From Arthrobacter sp. FW306-2-2C-D06B (GTDB taxonomy: Bacteria > Actinomycetota > Actinomycetes > Actinomycetales > Micrococcaceae), in the NCBI RefSeq assembly GCF_021789175.1, contig NZ_CP084560.1, positions 3,472,001 through 3,536,000 on the forward strand: a stretch of 64,000 nucleotides of DNA. The letters run 5' to 3'. How positions within the stretch are numbered: the first letter of the stretch is position 1; each line of letters starts with the position of its first letter. The notes beneath the pieces were generated by a model that saw only the letters and a program-made list of their open reading frames with translations, did not search any database and had not been told where the DNA came from. This document shows, piece by piece, positions 51,422 to 59,574 of the stretch. Position numbers and translations under genes: made by a program.

Positions 51422-52285
51422 CTATAGGGAGGGCTGGACCCCGAAGGCCACTGCGAGCTTCATGATCTTCTCGGCGCGGCCGAGGCGCGGGAGGTCGGAA
51501 CCGTCGCGGATGACCCTGCCATTGGCTTCGAAGTCGTTCATGAAGTCGGTGGCCCAGGCGACGTCCGATGGCGTGGGGCTGATGACCTCGTTGATGACAG
51601 TGGTCTGGTCAATCGCCAGGCAGAGCTTGCCGGTCATGCCCATGGTCACCGTGATGCCGGTCTGCTCGCGCAGGATCGGGTGGTTCGTGCCGACGGTCGG
51701 GCCGTCGATCGGTCCCGGCAGGTTGCCAACGCGGCTCGCGACGACGAGCTTGGCGCGCGGGTACGCCATTGCCTCAGGCGTTGCGGCCATGCCGGTGTCC
51801 CGGCGGAAGTCGCCCGAACCGAAGGCCAGGCGGAAGGCACCTTGGGCGCGGGCGATGTGGTTGGCTTCCTCGATGCCCAGAGCCGATTCCACGAGAGCGA
51901 CCACCGGGGTCTTGCCATCCATGCGGTGGAAGGACTCAGTGACCTGGTCCGCTGACTCGGTCTTGGCCAACATGACGCCCAACAGGCCGGGCGTGCCGCG
52001 CAGGCCGGCGAGGTCATCGGCCCAGAACGGGCTCGTGGCGTCGTTGATGCGGACCCAGGCCTGGCCGCCGGCGGTCAACCAGTTGATGACGTTGTCGCGG
52101 GCGATGTCCTTCTGGGACGGGTCCACAGCGTCTTCGATATCCAGGATGATGGCGTCCGCGCGCGATGAGGCCGACTGGTCGAAAAGCTCCGTCTTCATGG
52201 CGTTCACGAGGAGCCAGGAACGGGCAATGTCTGCGGGAATTTTGCGGGTTGACCGAATGGACTCGGCGGCGGTGCTTGACGTCAT
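51422..52285 (-). CDS. HpcH/HpaI-family CitE-like lyase
   Basis: A 287-residue TIM-barrel enzyme of the CitE/malyl-CoA lyase group. Conserved features are RSWLLVNAMKTELFDQSASSRAD, the metal-binding region AIILDIEDAVDPSQK, ALVESALGIEEAN with the catalytic glutamate, and FGSGDFRRDTG. It is shorter than malyl-CoA lyases and stands alone without citrate-lyase subunits, so a stand-alone beta-hydroxyacyl-CoA lyase or thioesterase role is likely. The substrate is unknown. Confidence 0.8.
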   Translation of the reverse strand: MTSSTAAESIRSTRKIPADIARSWLLVNAMKTELFDQSASSRADAIILDIEDAVDPSQKDIARDNVINWLTAGGQAWVRINDATSPFWADDLAGLRGTPGLLGVMLAKTESADQVTESFHRMDGKTPVVALVESALGIEEANHIARAQGAFRLAFGSGDFRRDTGMAATPEAMAYPRAKLVVASRVGNLPGPIDGPTVGTNHPILREQTGITVTMGMTGKLCLAIDQTTVINEVISPTPSDVAWATDFMNDFEANGRVIRDGSDLPRLGRAEKIMKLAVAFGVQPSL

Positions 52286-52382
52286 GTATCTACCGTATCC
52301 GGCCAGCCGCCAGGAACGCTAAGAATCTGGCACCGGTGTGAGCATCAATACGAACAAAACGATTGTGACAGGCACCCCCACC

Positions 52383-52446
52383 CCAACTGGCTCGCAGTTG
52401 TTGTCGTTATGCGCCGTCAAAACGACAACAACTGCGAGTCAGTTGG
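52383..52446. repeat. CAGTTGTTGTCG palindrome, reverse-orientation copy
   Basis: Arms 52383-52408 and 52421-52446 pair over 26 bases with one mismatch (CCAACTGGCTCGCAG opposite CTGCGAGTCAGTTGG). The loop ATGCGCCGTCAA is the reverse complement of the family loop type. Here it sits in a divergent spacer, not at a gene end. Confidence 0.93.
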
Positions 52447-52468
52447 GTGTGGCGCGCTTTGGGGAGCC

Positions 52469-52498
52469 CGCAGCGCAACGCAGCGCAACGCAGCTCAA
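52469..52498. repeat. Three 10-base tandem repeats
   Basis: CGCAGCGCAA occurs twice in tandem, followed by a third copy CGCAGCTCAA with one change. Short, probably simple slippage, directly beside the palindrome. Confidence 0.7.
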
Positions 52499-52707
52499 CC
52501 CGGCGACGCTAAGCGAAATGTGTCCTTGCATTGCCCGGAGTTGCGCGGGCATGTCGTCGGATTTCGCCCGGTTTCCCGGCGTTTCCGGGCGTTACCGCCG
52601 GGCTTCCCCTGAGCAGTGGACATGCGCTTACATCGTTCCCACCGGCAGTTCGGTCTGCTCCAGACCACGCCCGGACCACGAATTCCACTCCCCAGAAAGT
52701 AGCTCCC

Positions 52708-53754
52708 ATGAAACTGCACCAGCCCCTGCTAAGCGTCGCGGCCGCCGTCGTACTTGCGCTGACGGTGACCGGCTGCGGCGGCAATGCCCAGGCGGGTGAC
52801 GAGACGGCCGGCCAGACGGAAGTCAAGGAGCTCCGCTACCAAGGCTCGGCCAACAACGTCGGCCTCCCCGAACTGGCGGCGGACCTCGGTTACCTGGGCG
52901 ACATCAAGCTCAACTGGGTGGGCAACACCATCAGCGGTCCCCAGGACATCCAGTCGGCGGCCACCAACCAGACCGACTTCGGCGGGGCGTTCGCGGGAGC
53001 CGTGGTGAAGCTGATTGAGGCAGGGGCACCGGTGACCGCCATCGTGAACTACTACGGCGAGGATGCGAAGACCTTCAACGGCTTCTATGTCAAGGCGGAC
53101 AGCCCCATCAAAACCGCCAGGGACCTTATCGGCAAGAAGATCGCAGTCAACACCCTGGGCGCCCATTCCGAAGCCGTCATCAACACCTACCTCAGCAAGA
53201 ACGGCCTCAGCCAGGACGAAATCAAGCAAGTACAACTGGTAGTGCTCGCGCCCAACGACACGGAAGAAGCCGTACGCCGCGGCCAGGTCGACGCAGGAAG
53301 CCTGGGCGGGGTCCTGCAGGACCATGCCGTTGCCGCCGGCGGACTGCGCTCGCTGTTCGCCGACTATGAACTCTTCGGCACCTTTGCCGGCGGACAGTAC
53401 GTGCTCCGCAACGACTTCATCGAAAAGAACCCCAACACGGCCCGGACCTTCGCAACGGGCGTGGCCAAGGCCATCAAGTGGGAGACCGAGACGTCGCGCG
53501 AACAAGTGATCGCACGCTTCAAGAAGATCATCGAGGCCCGCGGACGCAACGAGAGCACCGCGAACCTGCAGTACTGGAAGAGCCCCGGCGTACCCGACAA
53601 CGGCGTGATCAAGGACGAGGACTTCACCCGCTGGTCTTCGTGGCTGAAGGGCTCGGGAATCGTCAAGAACGATCTCACGCCGTCGAAGTACTACACCAAC
53701 AAGTTCAACGAACTCGCATCAAGCACCCCCACCCCAAGCACAGCGAAGGGATAG
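52708..53754 (+). CDS. ABC importer substrate-binding lipoprotein (TauA/SsuA-like)
   Basis: A 348-residue lipoprotein. The signal peptide MKLHQPLLSVAAAVVLAL ends in the lipobox VTGC with Cys23. The mature part has the NMT1/OpuAC-like fold (FGGAFAGAVVKLIEAGAPVTAI, KIAVNTLGAHSEAVINTYLS, VRRGQVDAGSLGGV). The ATG at 52708 starts the signal peptide; only a weak ribosome-binding site (AGAAAG) precedes it. It is followed by its ATPase, permease and a TauD-family dioxygenase, so the cargo is probably a sulfonate, sulfate ester or other organosulfur compound. Confidence 0.85.
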   Translation: MKLHQPLLSVAAAVVLALTVTGCGGNAQAGDETAGQTEVKELRYQGSANNVGLPELAADLGYLGDIKLNWVGNTISGPQDIQSAATNQTDFGGAFAGAVVKLIEAGAPVTAIVNYYGEDAKTFNGFYVKADSPIKTARDLIGKKIAVNTLGAHSEAVINTYLSKNGLSQDEIKQVQLVVLAPNDTEEAVRRGQVDAGSLGGVLQDHAVAAGGLRSLFADYELFGTFAGGQYVLRNDFIEKNPNTARTFATGVAKAIKWETETSREQVIARFKKIIEARGRNESTANLQYWKSPGVPDNGVIKDEDFTRWSSWLKGSGIVKNDLTPSKYYTNKFNELASSTPTPSTAKG

Positions 53755-53756
53755 TG

Positions 53757-54698
53757 ATGACCGCAAAAATCAGCATCCGCAATGTCACCAAGCAATTCAC
53801 CGTCCGCCCCGGCAAAGGTTCCAAGCGCTCCAAGGCCTCCCCGACCGGCGCGACTGGCAAGACCGCAACCCAAGAGCCCACCACACTGACCGCCCTCGAC
53901 TCTTTGAGCCTCGACGTGCGCGACGGCGAATTCCTCACCTTGGTGGGGCCCAGCGGTTCCGGCAAGACGACCCTGCTGGACCTCCTGGCTGGCCTGTCCA
54001 CGCCCACCTCCGGCGAGGTATTGGTGGACGGCCAGCCTGTGACGGGACCCGGGAGGGATCGTGCCGTGGTTTTCCAGCAGTATGCCCTCTTTCCCTGGCG
54101 CACGGCGTCGGCCAATGTGTCGATCGGGCTTGAAGGCAAGGGCACGGACGGGCGCAAGCTCAATCGCCGCGAACGTGCCGCCAAGGCAAGCGAATACCTC
54201 GCATTGGTTGGCCTGGCCGGCTTCGAGGACCGTTTCCCGCATGAGCTCTCGGGCGGCATGAAGCAGCGAGTGGCCATTGCCCGGAGCCTCGCGTATGAGC
54301 CCGATGTGCTCCTCATGGACGAACCCTTCGCCGCGTTGGACGCCCAGACGCGTGAACAACTCCAGGACGAGCTCCTGCGGATCTGGCGGGCCACAGGAAA
54401 GACGATCGTGTTCATCACCCATGGCATCGACGAGGCCGTGTACCTGGGGCAGCGCGTCGCCGTCCTCAGCGCCCGGCCCGGGCGGCTCAAGGAAATCGTG
54501 GACGTGGACATCCCCGACCGCGACGGCGAGGACGACATCCGTTCGCACCCCGCCTTTGTCGAACAAAGGCACAAGGTCTGGACCCTGTTGCACAACGAAG
54601 TCCGACTGGCCCAGGACGCCGGGCATCGCAAGATCCTGCCGGACGGCACGGCCCCGGATGAAGTTCCGGGAACAACTCCCGAAAGGAGCGCAGCCTGA
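53757..54698 (+). CDS. ABC importer ATPase (SsuB/TauB-like)
   Basis: A 313-residue ATPase. Walker A GPSGSGKT is at residues 64-71, the Q-loop at VVFQQYALFPWR, the signature at LSGGMKQRVAIARSL, Walker B at VLLMDEPFAALD and the switch histidine at VFITHGIDEAVYLG. Residues 17-43 form a hydrophilic Lys/Thr/Gly-rich insertion between the first strand (KISIRNVTKQF) and the conserved LTALDSLSLDV, not usual in this family. A C-terminal extension of about 60 residues follows the ATPase fold. The start follows the binding-protein stop directly. Confidence 0.92.
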   Translation: MTAKISIRNVTKQFTVRPGKGSKRSKASPTGATGKTATQEPTTLTALDSLSLDVRDGEFLTLVGPSGSGKTTLLDLLAGLSTPTSGEVLVDGQPVTGPGRDRAVVFQQYALFPWRTASANVSIGLEGKGTDGRKLNRRERAAKASEYLALVGLAGFEDRFPHELSGGMKQRVAIARSLAYEPDVLLMDEPFAALDAQTREQLQDELLRIWRATGKTIVFITHGIDEAVYLGQRVAVLSARPGRLKEIVDVDIPDRDGEDDIRSHPAFVEQRHKVWTLLHNEVRLAQDAGHRKILPDGTAPDEVPGTTPERSAA

Positions 54699-55606
54699 TG
54701 ACCACAACACTCGCGCAACAGCCCGCGGCGAGCGCCGCACCCAAGCAACCTCCCGCCGTCGGGCACTCCGGTCTTGTTGAGGCGGGGCGTCGGCGCACGA
54801 CGGCGGCACCCGCCTTTGTGAGGATGGCCGCCGCCCGCGCCGGTTCCGTCCTGTGGAAGGCCGCAGGGATCATCGCCTTCCTGGCTTTGTGGGAACTCGG
54901 GCCGACCTATCTGGCGAGCCCGTCAACCCGCGTATTCCTGCCGCCCTTGCACGAGGTCTTGGCCGCGTGGGGCAAGTTGTTCGAATCCGGCACCATCCAG
55001 GGGCATTTGGCCGCGAGCCTCACCCGTTCGGTGTCGGGATTCGGAGCGGCCCTCGTGGCTGGGGTATCCCTCGGTCTGCTGATCGCCTGGTACGGACGGC
55101 TCAATTCGGTGTTGAACCCGCTCCTGGAACTGTTCCGCAACACTGCCGCGCTTGCCCTGCTGCCTGTTTTCACACTGTTGCTGGGGATCGGCGAGGAGTC
55201 CAAGATCAGCATCGTGGCCTACGCGGCGTTCTTTCCGGTCCTGTTGAACACGATCGCGGGCGTCAAAACCGTGGATCCGCTTCTCATCCGGGCCGCGAAA
55301 TCGCTCGGACTCTCAAGCCTCGCGCTGTTCCGCAAAGTGATCCTGCCCTCCGCGGTGCCCACCATCTTCACGGGAATCCGCATGGCCGGCACGGCCTCCA
55401 TTTTGGTGTTGATCGCGGCGGAAATGGTGGGGGCGAAGGCGGGGCTCGGCTACCTCATTGTGAACGCCCAGAGCAGTTTCCTCATCCCGGACATGTACGC
55501 CGGCATTCTCACGGTGTCCCTTCTGGGATTGGCCGTGAATTTCGTCCTTGTAGCCCTGGAACGGCATTTCTCCCGTTGGCGGACCGCCGTCGGGTCCGGC
55601 TCCTGA
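54698..55606 (+). CDS. ABC importer permease (SsuC/TauC-like)
   Basis: A 302-residue BPD_transp_1 permease. A hydrophilic N-terminus of about 50 residues precedes the first helix (AAGIIAFLALWELGPTYLA). The EAA-type loop that docks the ATPase is at DPLLIRAAKSLGLSSLALFRKVILPSAVPTIFTG, about residues 190-225. The ATG shares a base with the ATPase stop (TGATG), so translation is coupled. Confidence 0.92.
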   Translation: MTTTLAQQPAASAAPKQPPAVGHSGLVEAGRRRTTAAPAFVRMAAARAGSVLWKAAGIIAFLALWELGPTYLASPSTRVFLPPLHEVLAAWGKLFESGTIQGHLAASLTRSVSGFGAALVAGVSLGLLIAWYGRLNSVLNPLLELFRNTAALALLPVFTLLLGIGEESKISIVAYAAFFPVLLNTIAGVKTVDPLLIRAAKSLGLSSLALFRKVILPSAVPTIFTGIRMAGTASILVLIAAEMVGAKAGLGYLIVNAQSSFLIPDMYAGILTVSLLGLAVNFVLVALERHFSRWRTAVGSGS

Positions 55607-55651
55607 CCGTCAATCCAACCTCATAACCCATCAAATAAGTAAAGGAACAAA

Positions 55652-56593
55652 ATGTCTGTCATTACCGAAACCAAGCTCGAATTCGCCAAGCTCGGCTCGC
55701 GCATCGGCGCCGAAATCCGCGGCTTCGACCTCAGCGGCGATCTCGCCCCGGAAACCGTGGCTCAAATCCGGGCTGCCCTCAACGAACACAAAGCCCTCGT
55801 TTTCCGCGAGGCCAACATTCTCAGCGACGAGGCCCAGGTGAAATTCGCAAGCCATTTCGGCCCGCTCACCACGGCGCATCCGACCGTGGCCTCCGTGGAG
55901 GGCGAAGAGAACGTCCTGCCCGTGGACAGTGAGAACGGTTCCGCGAACAATTGGCACACCGACGTCACGTTCGTGGTCAACCCGCCGCAGGCTTCAACCC
56001 TGCGCAGCATCGACCTTCCGTCCTATGGTGGCGAGACGCTGATTGCCTCTTCGGCGGGAGCGTACGAGGATTTGCCGGACGAGCTCCGGAACTTCGCGGA
56101 CACGCTCTGGGCGATCCACACCAACGACTACGACTACTCGGTGCCGAAGAACCTGGAACATGAGAATGCCGACGAGCGCCGCAAGGAATTCACGCGCATC
56201 AAGTTCGAAACCGCCCACCCGGTGGTGCGTGTCCATCCCCTGACCGGCGAGCGCGGATTGTTCATTGGGGGCTTCGCGCAGCGCCTGCGGATCGTGGGGC
56301 TGTCCAACACGGAGTCGAAGGACATCATCCGCTTGCTGCAGGCCTACGTCACCCGTCCGGAGAACGTGGTGCGCGTGAACTGGGAACCGAACCAGCTGGT
56401 GCTCTTCGACAACCGCATCACCCAGCACTACGCCCCCGACAACTACGATGGCCAGCCACGCAAGCTCAACCGCGTGACGATTGCCGGCGACATCCCGGTG
56501 GGCGTGGACGGCAGGCCGAGCCAATCGATCCAGGGTGACTCGTCAACGTATTCGCCCACGGTTGGGGCCCATGTCGTCGCGCCGCTGTCGTAG
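55652..56593 (+). CDS. TauD/AtsK-family Fe(II)/2-oxoglutarate dioxygenase
   Basis: A 313-residue oxygenase that would release sulfite or sulfate from an organosulfur substrate while oxidising 2-oxoglutarate. The iron facial triad is His102-x-Asp104 (WHTDV) with distal His259 (ITQHYAPDNY), and the 2-oxoglutarate-anchoring arginine lies in RKLNRVTIAG (Arg270 or Arg274). AAAGGAAC precedes the ATG. The operon context with a SsuABC/TauABC-like importer supports use as a sulfur source under sulfate limitation. Taurine, alkylsulfates and alkylsulfonates cannot be told apart, and herbicide-type dioxygenases (TfdA) are more distant alternatives. Confidence 0.87.
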   Translation: MSVITETKLEFAKLGSRIGAEIRGFDLSGDLAPETVAQIRAALNEHKALVFREANILSDEAQVKFASHFGPLTTAHPTVASVEGEENVLPVDSENGSANNWHTDVTFVVNPPQASTLRSIDLPSYGGETLIASSAGAYEDLPDELRNFADTLWAIHTNDYDYSVPKNLEHENADERRKEFTRIKFETAHPVVRVHPLTGERGLFIGGFAQRLRIVGLSNTESKDIIRLLQAYVTRPENVVRVNWEPNQLVLFDNRITQHYAPDNYDGQPRKLNRVTIAGDIPVGVDGRPSQSIQGDSSTYSPTVGAHVVAPLS

Positions 56594-56621
56594 CACGCAT
56601 GTGTTGTTGTAGCTGCCTTAG

Positions 56622-56687
56622 CCCAACTGACTCGCAGTTGTTGTCGTTATAAGCCCTCAAAACGACAACAACTGCGAGTCAGTTGGG
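56622..56687. repeat. CAGTTGTTGTCG palindrome, copy with perfect 27-bp arms
   Basis: Arms 56622-56648 and 56661-56687 are exact reverse complements; the loop ATAAGCCCTCAA is the reverse complement (one change) of the loop of the 44.2-kb copy, so this copy lies in opposite orientation. It separates convergent tauD-like and aldo/keto-reductase genes. Confidence 0.95.
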
Positions 56688-56699
56688 GTTAACCCGCGC

Positions 56700-57665
56700 T
56701 TAGGGGAGCTTGCTGCCCCGCGCGGCCACCCACAGGCCGTACCACTCGGTCCGCGTCATGGCTGCGGCAACTGCGGCAGCATCCGCGCAAGCAAGGATCC
56801 GCGCCGGGTTGGAACTGCCCAGCACCGGGGAAATACGTGCCGGATGCTTCATGAGCCACCCCAACAACACGGCCTCAGGCGTGACACCCTTTGCTTCCGC
56901 GAGCTGGGCGACAAGAGCGGCTGTCGCGGTGTCCGCGGCGGTCGGGAAAACCGGCGTCGAGCCCGTGTACCGGCCCTGCGCGAGGGAACCATATGCCTGC
57001 AGCTCAATCCCCTGGCCGACGCAGCATTCCAAAGTGCCGTGCGGGAAACTGTAGCCGAGGGCGTCGTCGTGGTTGACCAGGACCGTGCTCTCAAGCCAGG
57101 CCCGTCGGTGCAGGCTCATTTCCAGTTGGTTGGCCACGATCGGCACCTCCAGCTGGTCCTGCAGGAAGGCGATCTGCGCGCCGGACATGTTGGACACGCC
57201 CAATTGCCGCACCTTGCCTTCCGCCATAAGCTGCCCGACGGCGGAGGCCACCTCTGCGGGTTCCATCAAGGGGTCGGGGCGATGAAGCAGAAGCACGTCG
57301 ACGTAGTCGGTCCGCAACCGTTCCAGGCTTCCATTGACCCGTTCCAGGATGGCGTCCTTGCTGAGGTCGTAATGTCCGTCGACACCAGGCTGGCCGAGCC
57401 GGATTCCGCATTTGGTCTGGAGCTGGATTTTCTCCCGCAGCCCTGACGTCCTGGCCAGGACTTCACCGAAGACTGCCTCGGACTTGCCGCTGCGGTAGAT
57501 GTCGGCGTGGTCGAACAAGTCGATCCCGATGCCCATGGCGGCTTCGATCGCGGCCGCGGCCTGCTCGATTTCGGCAGCACCGTATTCGCTGCCCTCCCAA
57601 GGGCCTCCGAGACCCATGCAGCCATAGATGAGCCGGCCGGACGCGATTTTGCTCTTTGCAGTCAT
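56700..57665 (-). CDS. Aldo/keto reductase
   Basis: A 321-residue (beta/alpha)8 NADPH-dependent reductase. The catalytic set appears as FDHADIYRSG (Asp and Tyr), QLQTKCGIR (Lys) and LLLHRPDPLMEP (His). GCMGLGGPWEGSEYG is the N-terminal hairpin and strand. The closing motif VLGSSNPARILACADAAA binds NADPH phosphate. ATG 57663-57665 is chosen; a TTG two codons earlier is also in frame. It lies downstream-facing toward the palindrome and could be cotranscribed with the upstream alpha-glucosidase, although a hairpin separates them. The carbonyl substrate is unknown. Confidence 0.88.
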   Translation of the reverse strand: MTAKSKIASGRLIYGCMGLGGPWEGSEYGAAEIEQAAAAIEAAMGIGIDLFDHADIYRSGKSEAVFGEVLARTSGLREKIQLQTKCGIRLGQPGVDGHYDLSKDAILERVNGSLERLRTDYVDVLLLHRPDPLMEPAEVASAVGQLMAEGKVRQLGVSNMSGAQIAFLQDQLEVPIVANQLEMSLHRRAWLESTVLVNHDDALGYSFPHGTLECCVGQGIELQAYGSLAQGRYTGSTPVFPTAADTATAALVAQLAEAKGVTPEAVLLGWLMKHPARISPVLGSSNPARILACADAAAVAAAMTRTEWYGLWVAARGSKLP

Positions 57666-57684
57666 TTTCAAACTCTCTCACATG

Positions 57685-57746
57685 CAACTAACCCGCAGTT
57701 GTTGTCGTTTACAGCCCTCAAAACGACATTAACTGCGGGCCAGTTG
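57685..57746. repeat. CAGTTGTTGTCG palindrome, imperfect copy
   Basis: Arms 57685-57710 (CAACTAACCCGCAGTTG on the left) and 57721-57746 pair with four mismatches; the loop ACAGCCCTCA matches the reverse orientation. It lies between two minus-strand genes, 16 bases after the alpha-glucosidase stop, so it could end that transcript. Confidence 0.88.
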
Positions 57747-57762
57747 GGTCAGCGACTGGGGA

Positions 57763-59466
57763 CTAGACGATCCAGGCGGTCGTGTTTGCCGGGAGCTTGC
57801 CGCCCTCGAGCGGTGCGCTGCTCACGACGACGGTGCCTTCCGGAAGTGCCACCGGCTCGGTTCCGAAGTTCGTCACCGACTGCCAGCCGTTGGGCCGCGC
57901 GAAGTGCAGCACCGACTCATTGCTCGAGGGGATCCATTCAAGGTCCTCGGCCGACCGCAGTTCCGAACGCAATTCCAGGGCCTTGCGGTACAGCTCCAGG
58001 GTGGAGCCCGGAACGTTGTCCTGCGCCTCCACGGCGTAGCCGGCAAACCATTCAGGCTGCGGCAAGTGGGCATGTCCATCGCCGAAACCGAACGACGAAC
58101 CTTCACTGGTCCATGGCAGCGGGACACGGCAACCGTCGCGGCCGACGTCGACTCCAGGGTTACGGAAGAACGCCGGGTCCTGGCGCTGCCCGGCCACAAT
58201 GTCGCCGACTTCCTGCAGCCCAAGCTCTTCGCCCTGGTACAGGTACGCGGAACCCGGCAGGGCGAACATCAGCAGCGACGCGGCGCGGGCACGGCGCAAG
58301 CCGAGCTCGGCGTCGACGTCGGCGGCCGAACCGCCGTCGAGGAGCCATTGCTTGCCGTCCTGGCCCAGGCCGTCACGGCCGCTACCCGCGGGCAAGCCGT
58401 AGCGCGTGGCGTGCCGGACGACGTCGTGGTTGGAGAAGACCCAGGTCGAGGAAGCACCGGAGGCCGCGGCCTCGCTCAGGTTCTTGGTGATGATCGTGCG
58501 GAACTGCGCGGCATCGAAATCGGCCTGGAGGAGGTCGAAGTTGAAAGCCTGGCCCAGTCCCTCGGGGCTGGCGTAGCGGGCGCGGCGGTCCGCGTGGACC
58601 CACGCTTCCGCGACGGCCGTCCGGGGCGGGTTGTACTCGTTGAAGACCTTGCGCCACTCGGCGTAGATCTCGTGAACCTCGTCGCGGTCCCAGAACGGGT
58701 GGGCTCCCAAAGCGTTTTCGCCTTCCTTGGGCAGCTCGGTCTTGGAGGGCAGAACCTCCGGCAGGTCCTTCGTGAGGGCATGGGCAACGTCGATGCGGAA
58801 GCCGTCCACGCCACGGTCGGACCAGAAGCGCAGGGTCTTCAGGAAGTCCTCGCGGACCTCGGGGTTCTCCCAGTTGAAGTCCGGCTGTTCTTTGGTGAAG
58901 ATGTGCATGTACCACTGTCCGGGGGTGCCATCCGGTTCGGTGATGCGCTCCCAGGCCGGGCCGCCGAAGATCGAGTCCCAGTCGGCCGGGGGCAGTTCGC
59001 CGTTTTCGCCCAGGCCGTCGCGGAAGATGTAGCGCTCACGGGCTGCCGAGCCCTTCGGGGACGCCAGCGCCTCCTTGAACCATTCATGCCGGTCCGAGGA
59101 GTGGTTCGGGACGATATCCGCGATCAACTTGATGCCTGCGGCGTGCAGGGCGGCCGCCATCTCATCGAAGTCGGCCAGGGTGCCCAGCTTGGGGTCCACG
59201 TTGCGGTAGTCGTCGACGTCGTAGCCACCGTCAGCAAGGGCCGAGGGGTAGAACGGGCTCAACCAGACGGCGTCAATGCCGAGGGACTTCAGGTACGGAA
59301 CCTTGGCGGTAATGCCCTTTATGTCGCCCAGGCCGTCGCCGTTCGCATCGGAAAAGCTGCGAGGGTAGATCTGGTAGACAGCCGCTTGGCGCCACCAGTT
59401 CGGATCGGCCATGCGCTCGGCGCGCTCGGAGTCGAAGTGGGTTGCCATGGTGACGGTGGAGGACAA
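57763..59466 (-). CDS. GH13 alpha-glucosidase
   Basis: A 567-residue family 13 glycoside hydrolase predicted to release glucose from short alpha-glucosides. The N-terminal block WWRQAAVYQIYPRSFSDANG, the second block DIVPNHSSDRHEWF, the nucleophile Asp226 in DGFRIDVAHAL, the acid/base Glu287 in VAEAWV and the transition-state stabiliser Asp348 in FSNHDVVRH are all in place. No signal peptide, so cytoplasmic. The start is taken as TTG 59464-59466 because AGGA lies six bases upstream; the ATG six codons later has no Shine-Dalgarno. It is divergent from a ROK repressor that probably controls it. Confidence 0.92.
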   Translation of the reverse strand: MSSTVTMATHFDSERAERMADPNWWRQAAVYQIYPRSFSDANGDGLGDIKGITAKVPYLKSLGIDAVWLSPFYPSALADGGYDVDDYRNVDPKLGTLADFDEMAAALHAAGIKLIADIVPNHSSDRHEWFKEALASPKGSAARERYIFRDGLGENGELPPADWDSIFGGPAWERITEPDGTPGQWYMHIFTKEQPDFNWENPEVREDFLKTLRFWSDRGVDGFRIDVAHALTKDLPEVLPSKTELPKEGENALGAHPFWDRDEVHEIYAEWRKVFNEYNPPRTAVAEAWVHADRRARYASPEGLGQAFNFDLLQADFDAAQFRTIITKNLSEAAASGASSTWVFSNHDVVRHATRYGLPAGSGRDGLGQDGKQWLLDGGSAADVDAELGLRRARAASLLMFALPGSAYLYQGEELGLQEVGDIVAGQRQDPAFFRNPGVDVGRDGCRVPLPWTSEGSSFGFGDGHAHLPQPEWFAGYAVEAQDNVPGSTLELYRKALELRSELRSAEDLEWIPSSNESVLHFARPNGWQSVTNFGTEPVALPEGTVVVSSAPLEGGKLPANTTAWIV

Positions 59467-59510
59467 AGGGAATCCTGTTCTGTGTCGACGCTTCGATGGA
59501 TGGGACTTTT

Positions 59511-59529
59511 ATTTAGAATCTAAATTTAG
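59511..59529. promoter_or_regulatory. Palindromic operator between the alpha-glucosidase and the ROK regulator
   Basis: ATTTAGAATCTAAAT (59511-59525) is a perfect 15-base palindrome, overlapping a second one, CTAAATTTAG (59520-59529). It lies in an AT-rich patch about 45 bases from both starts. It is the likely ROK-protein operator controlling both directions. Confidence 0.7.
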
Positions 59530-59574
59530 TACCTCAAGTATTATGTGACGCATACCTACAGGAGGTCAACAGCC

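Larger units (their letters stand above)
52286..52707. other. Divergent spacer before the ABC importer (422 bases)
   Basis: It holds the palindrome at 52383-52446, a threefold 10-base tandem repeat (52469-52498), and a GC-rich stretch with CGGGCG-type inverted segments around 52555-52610. No gene is convincing; the frame continuous with the importer protein upstream of its lipoprotein signal is antisense-free but lacks a ribosome-binding site. No promoter is clear. Confidence 0.45.

Noticed and set aside
52469..52498. 10-base tandem repeats as a regulatory iteron set
   Set aside because: Only three short copies, one changed; too few to distinguish from slippage.
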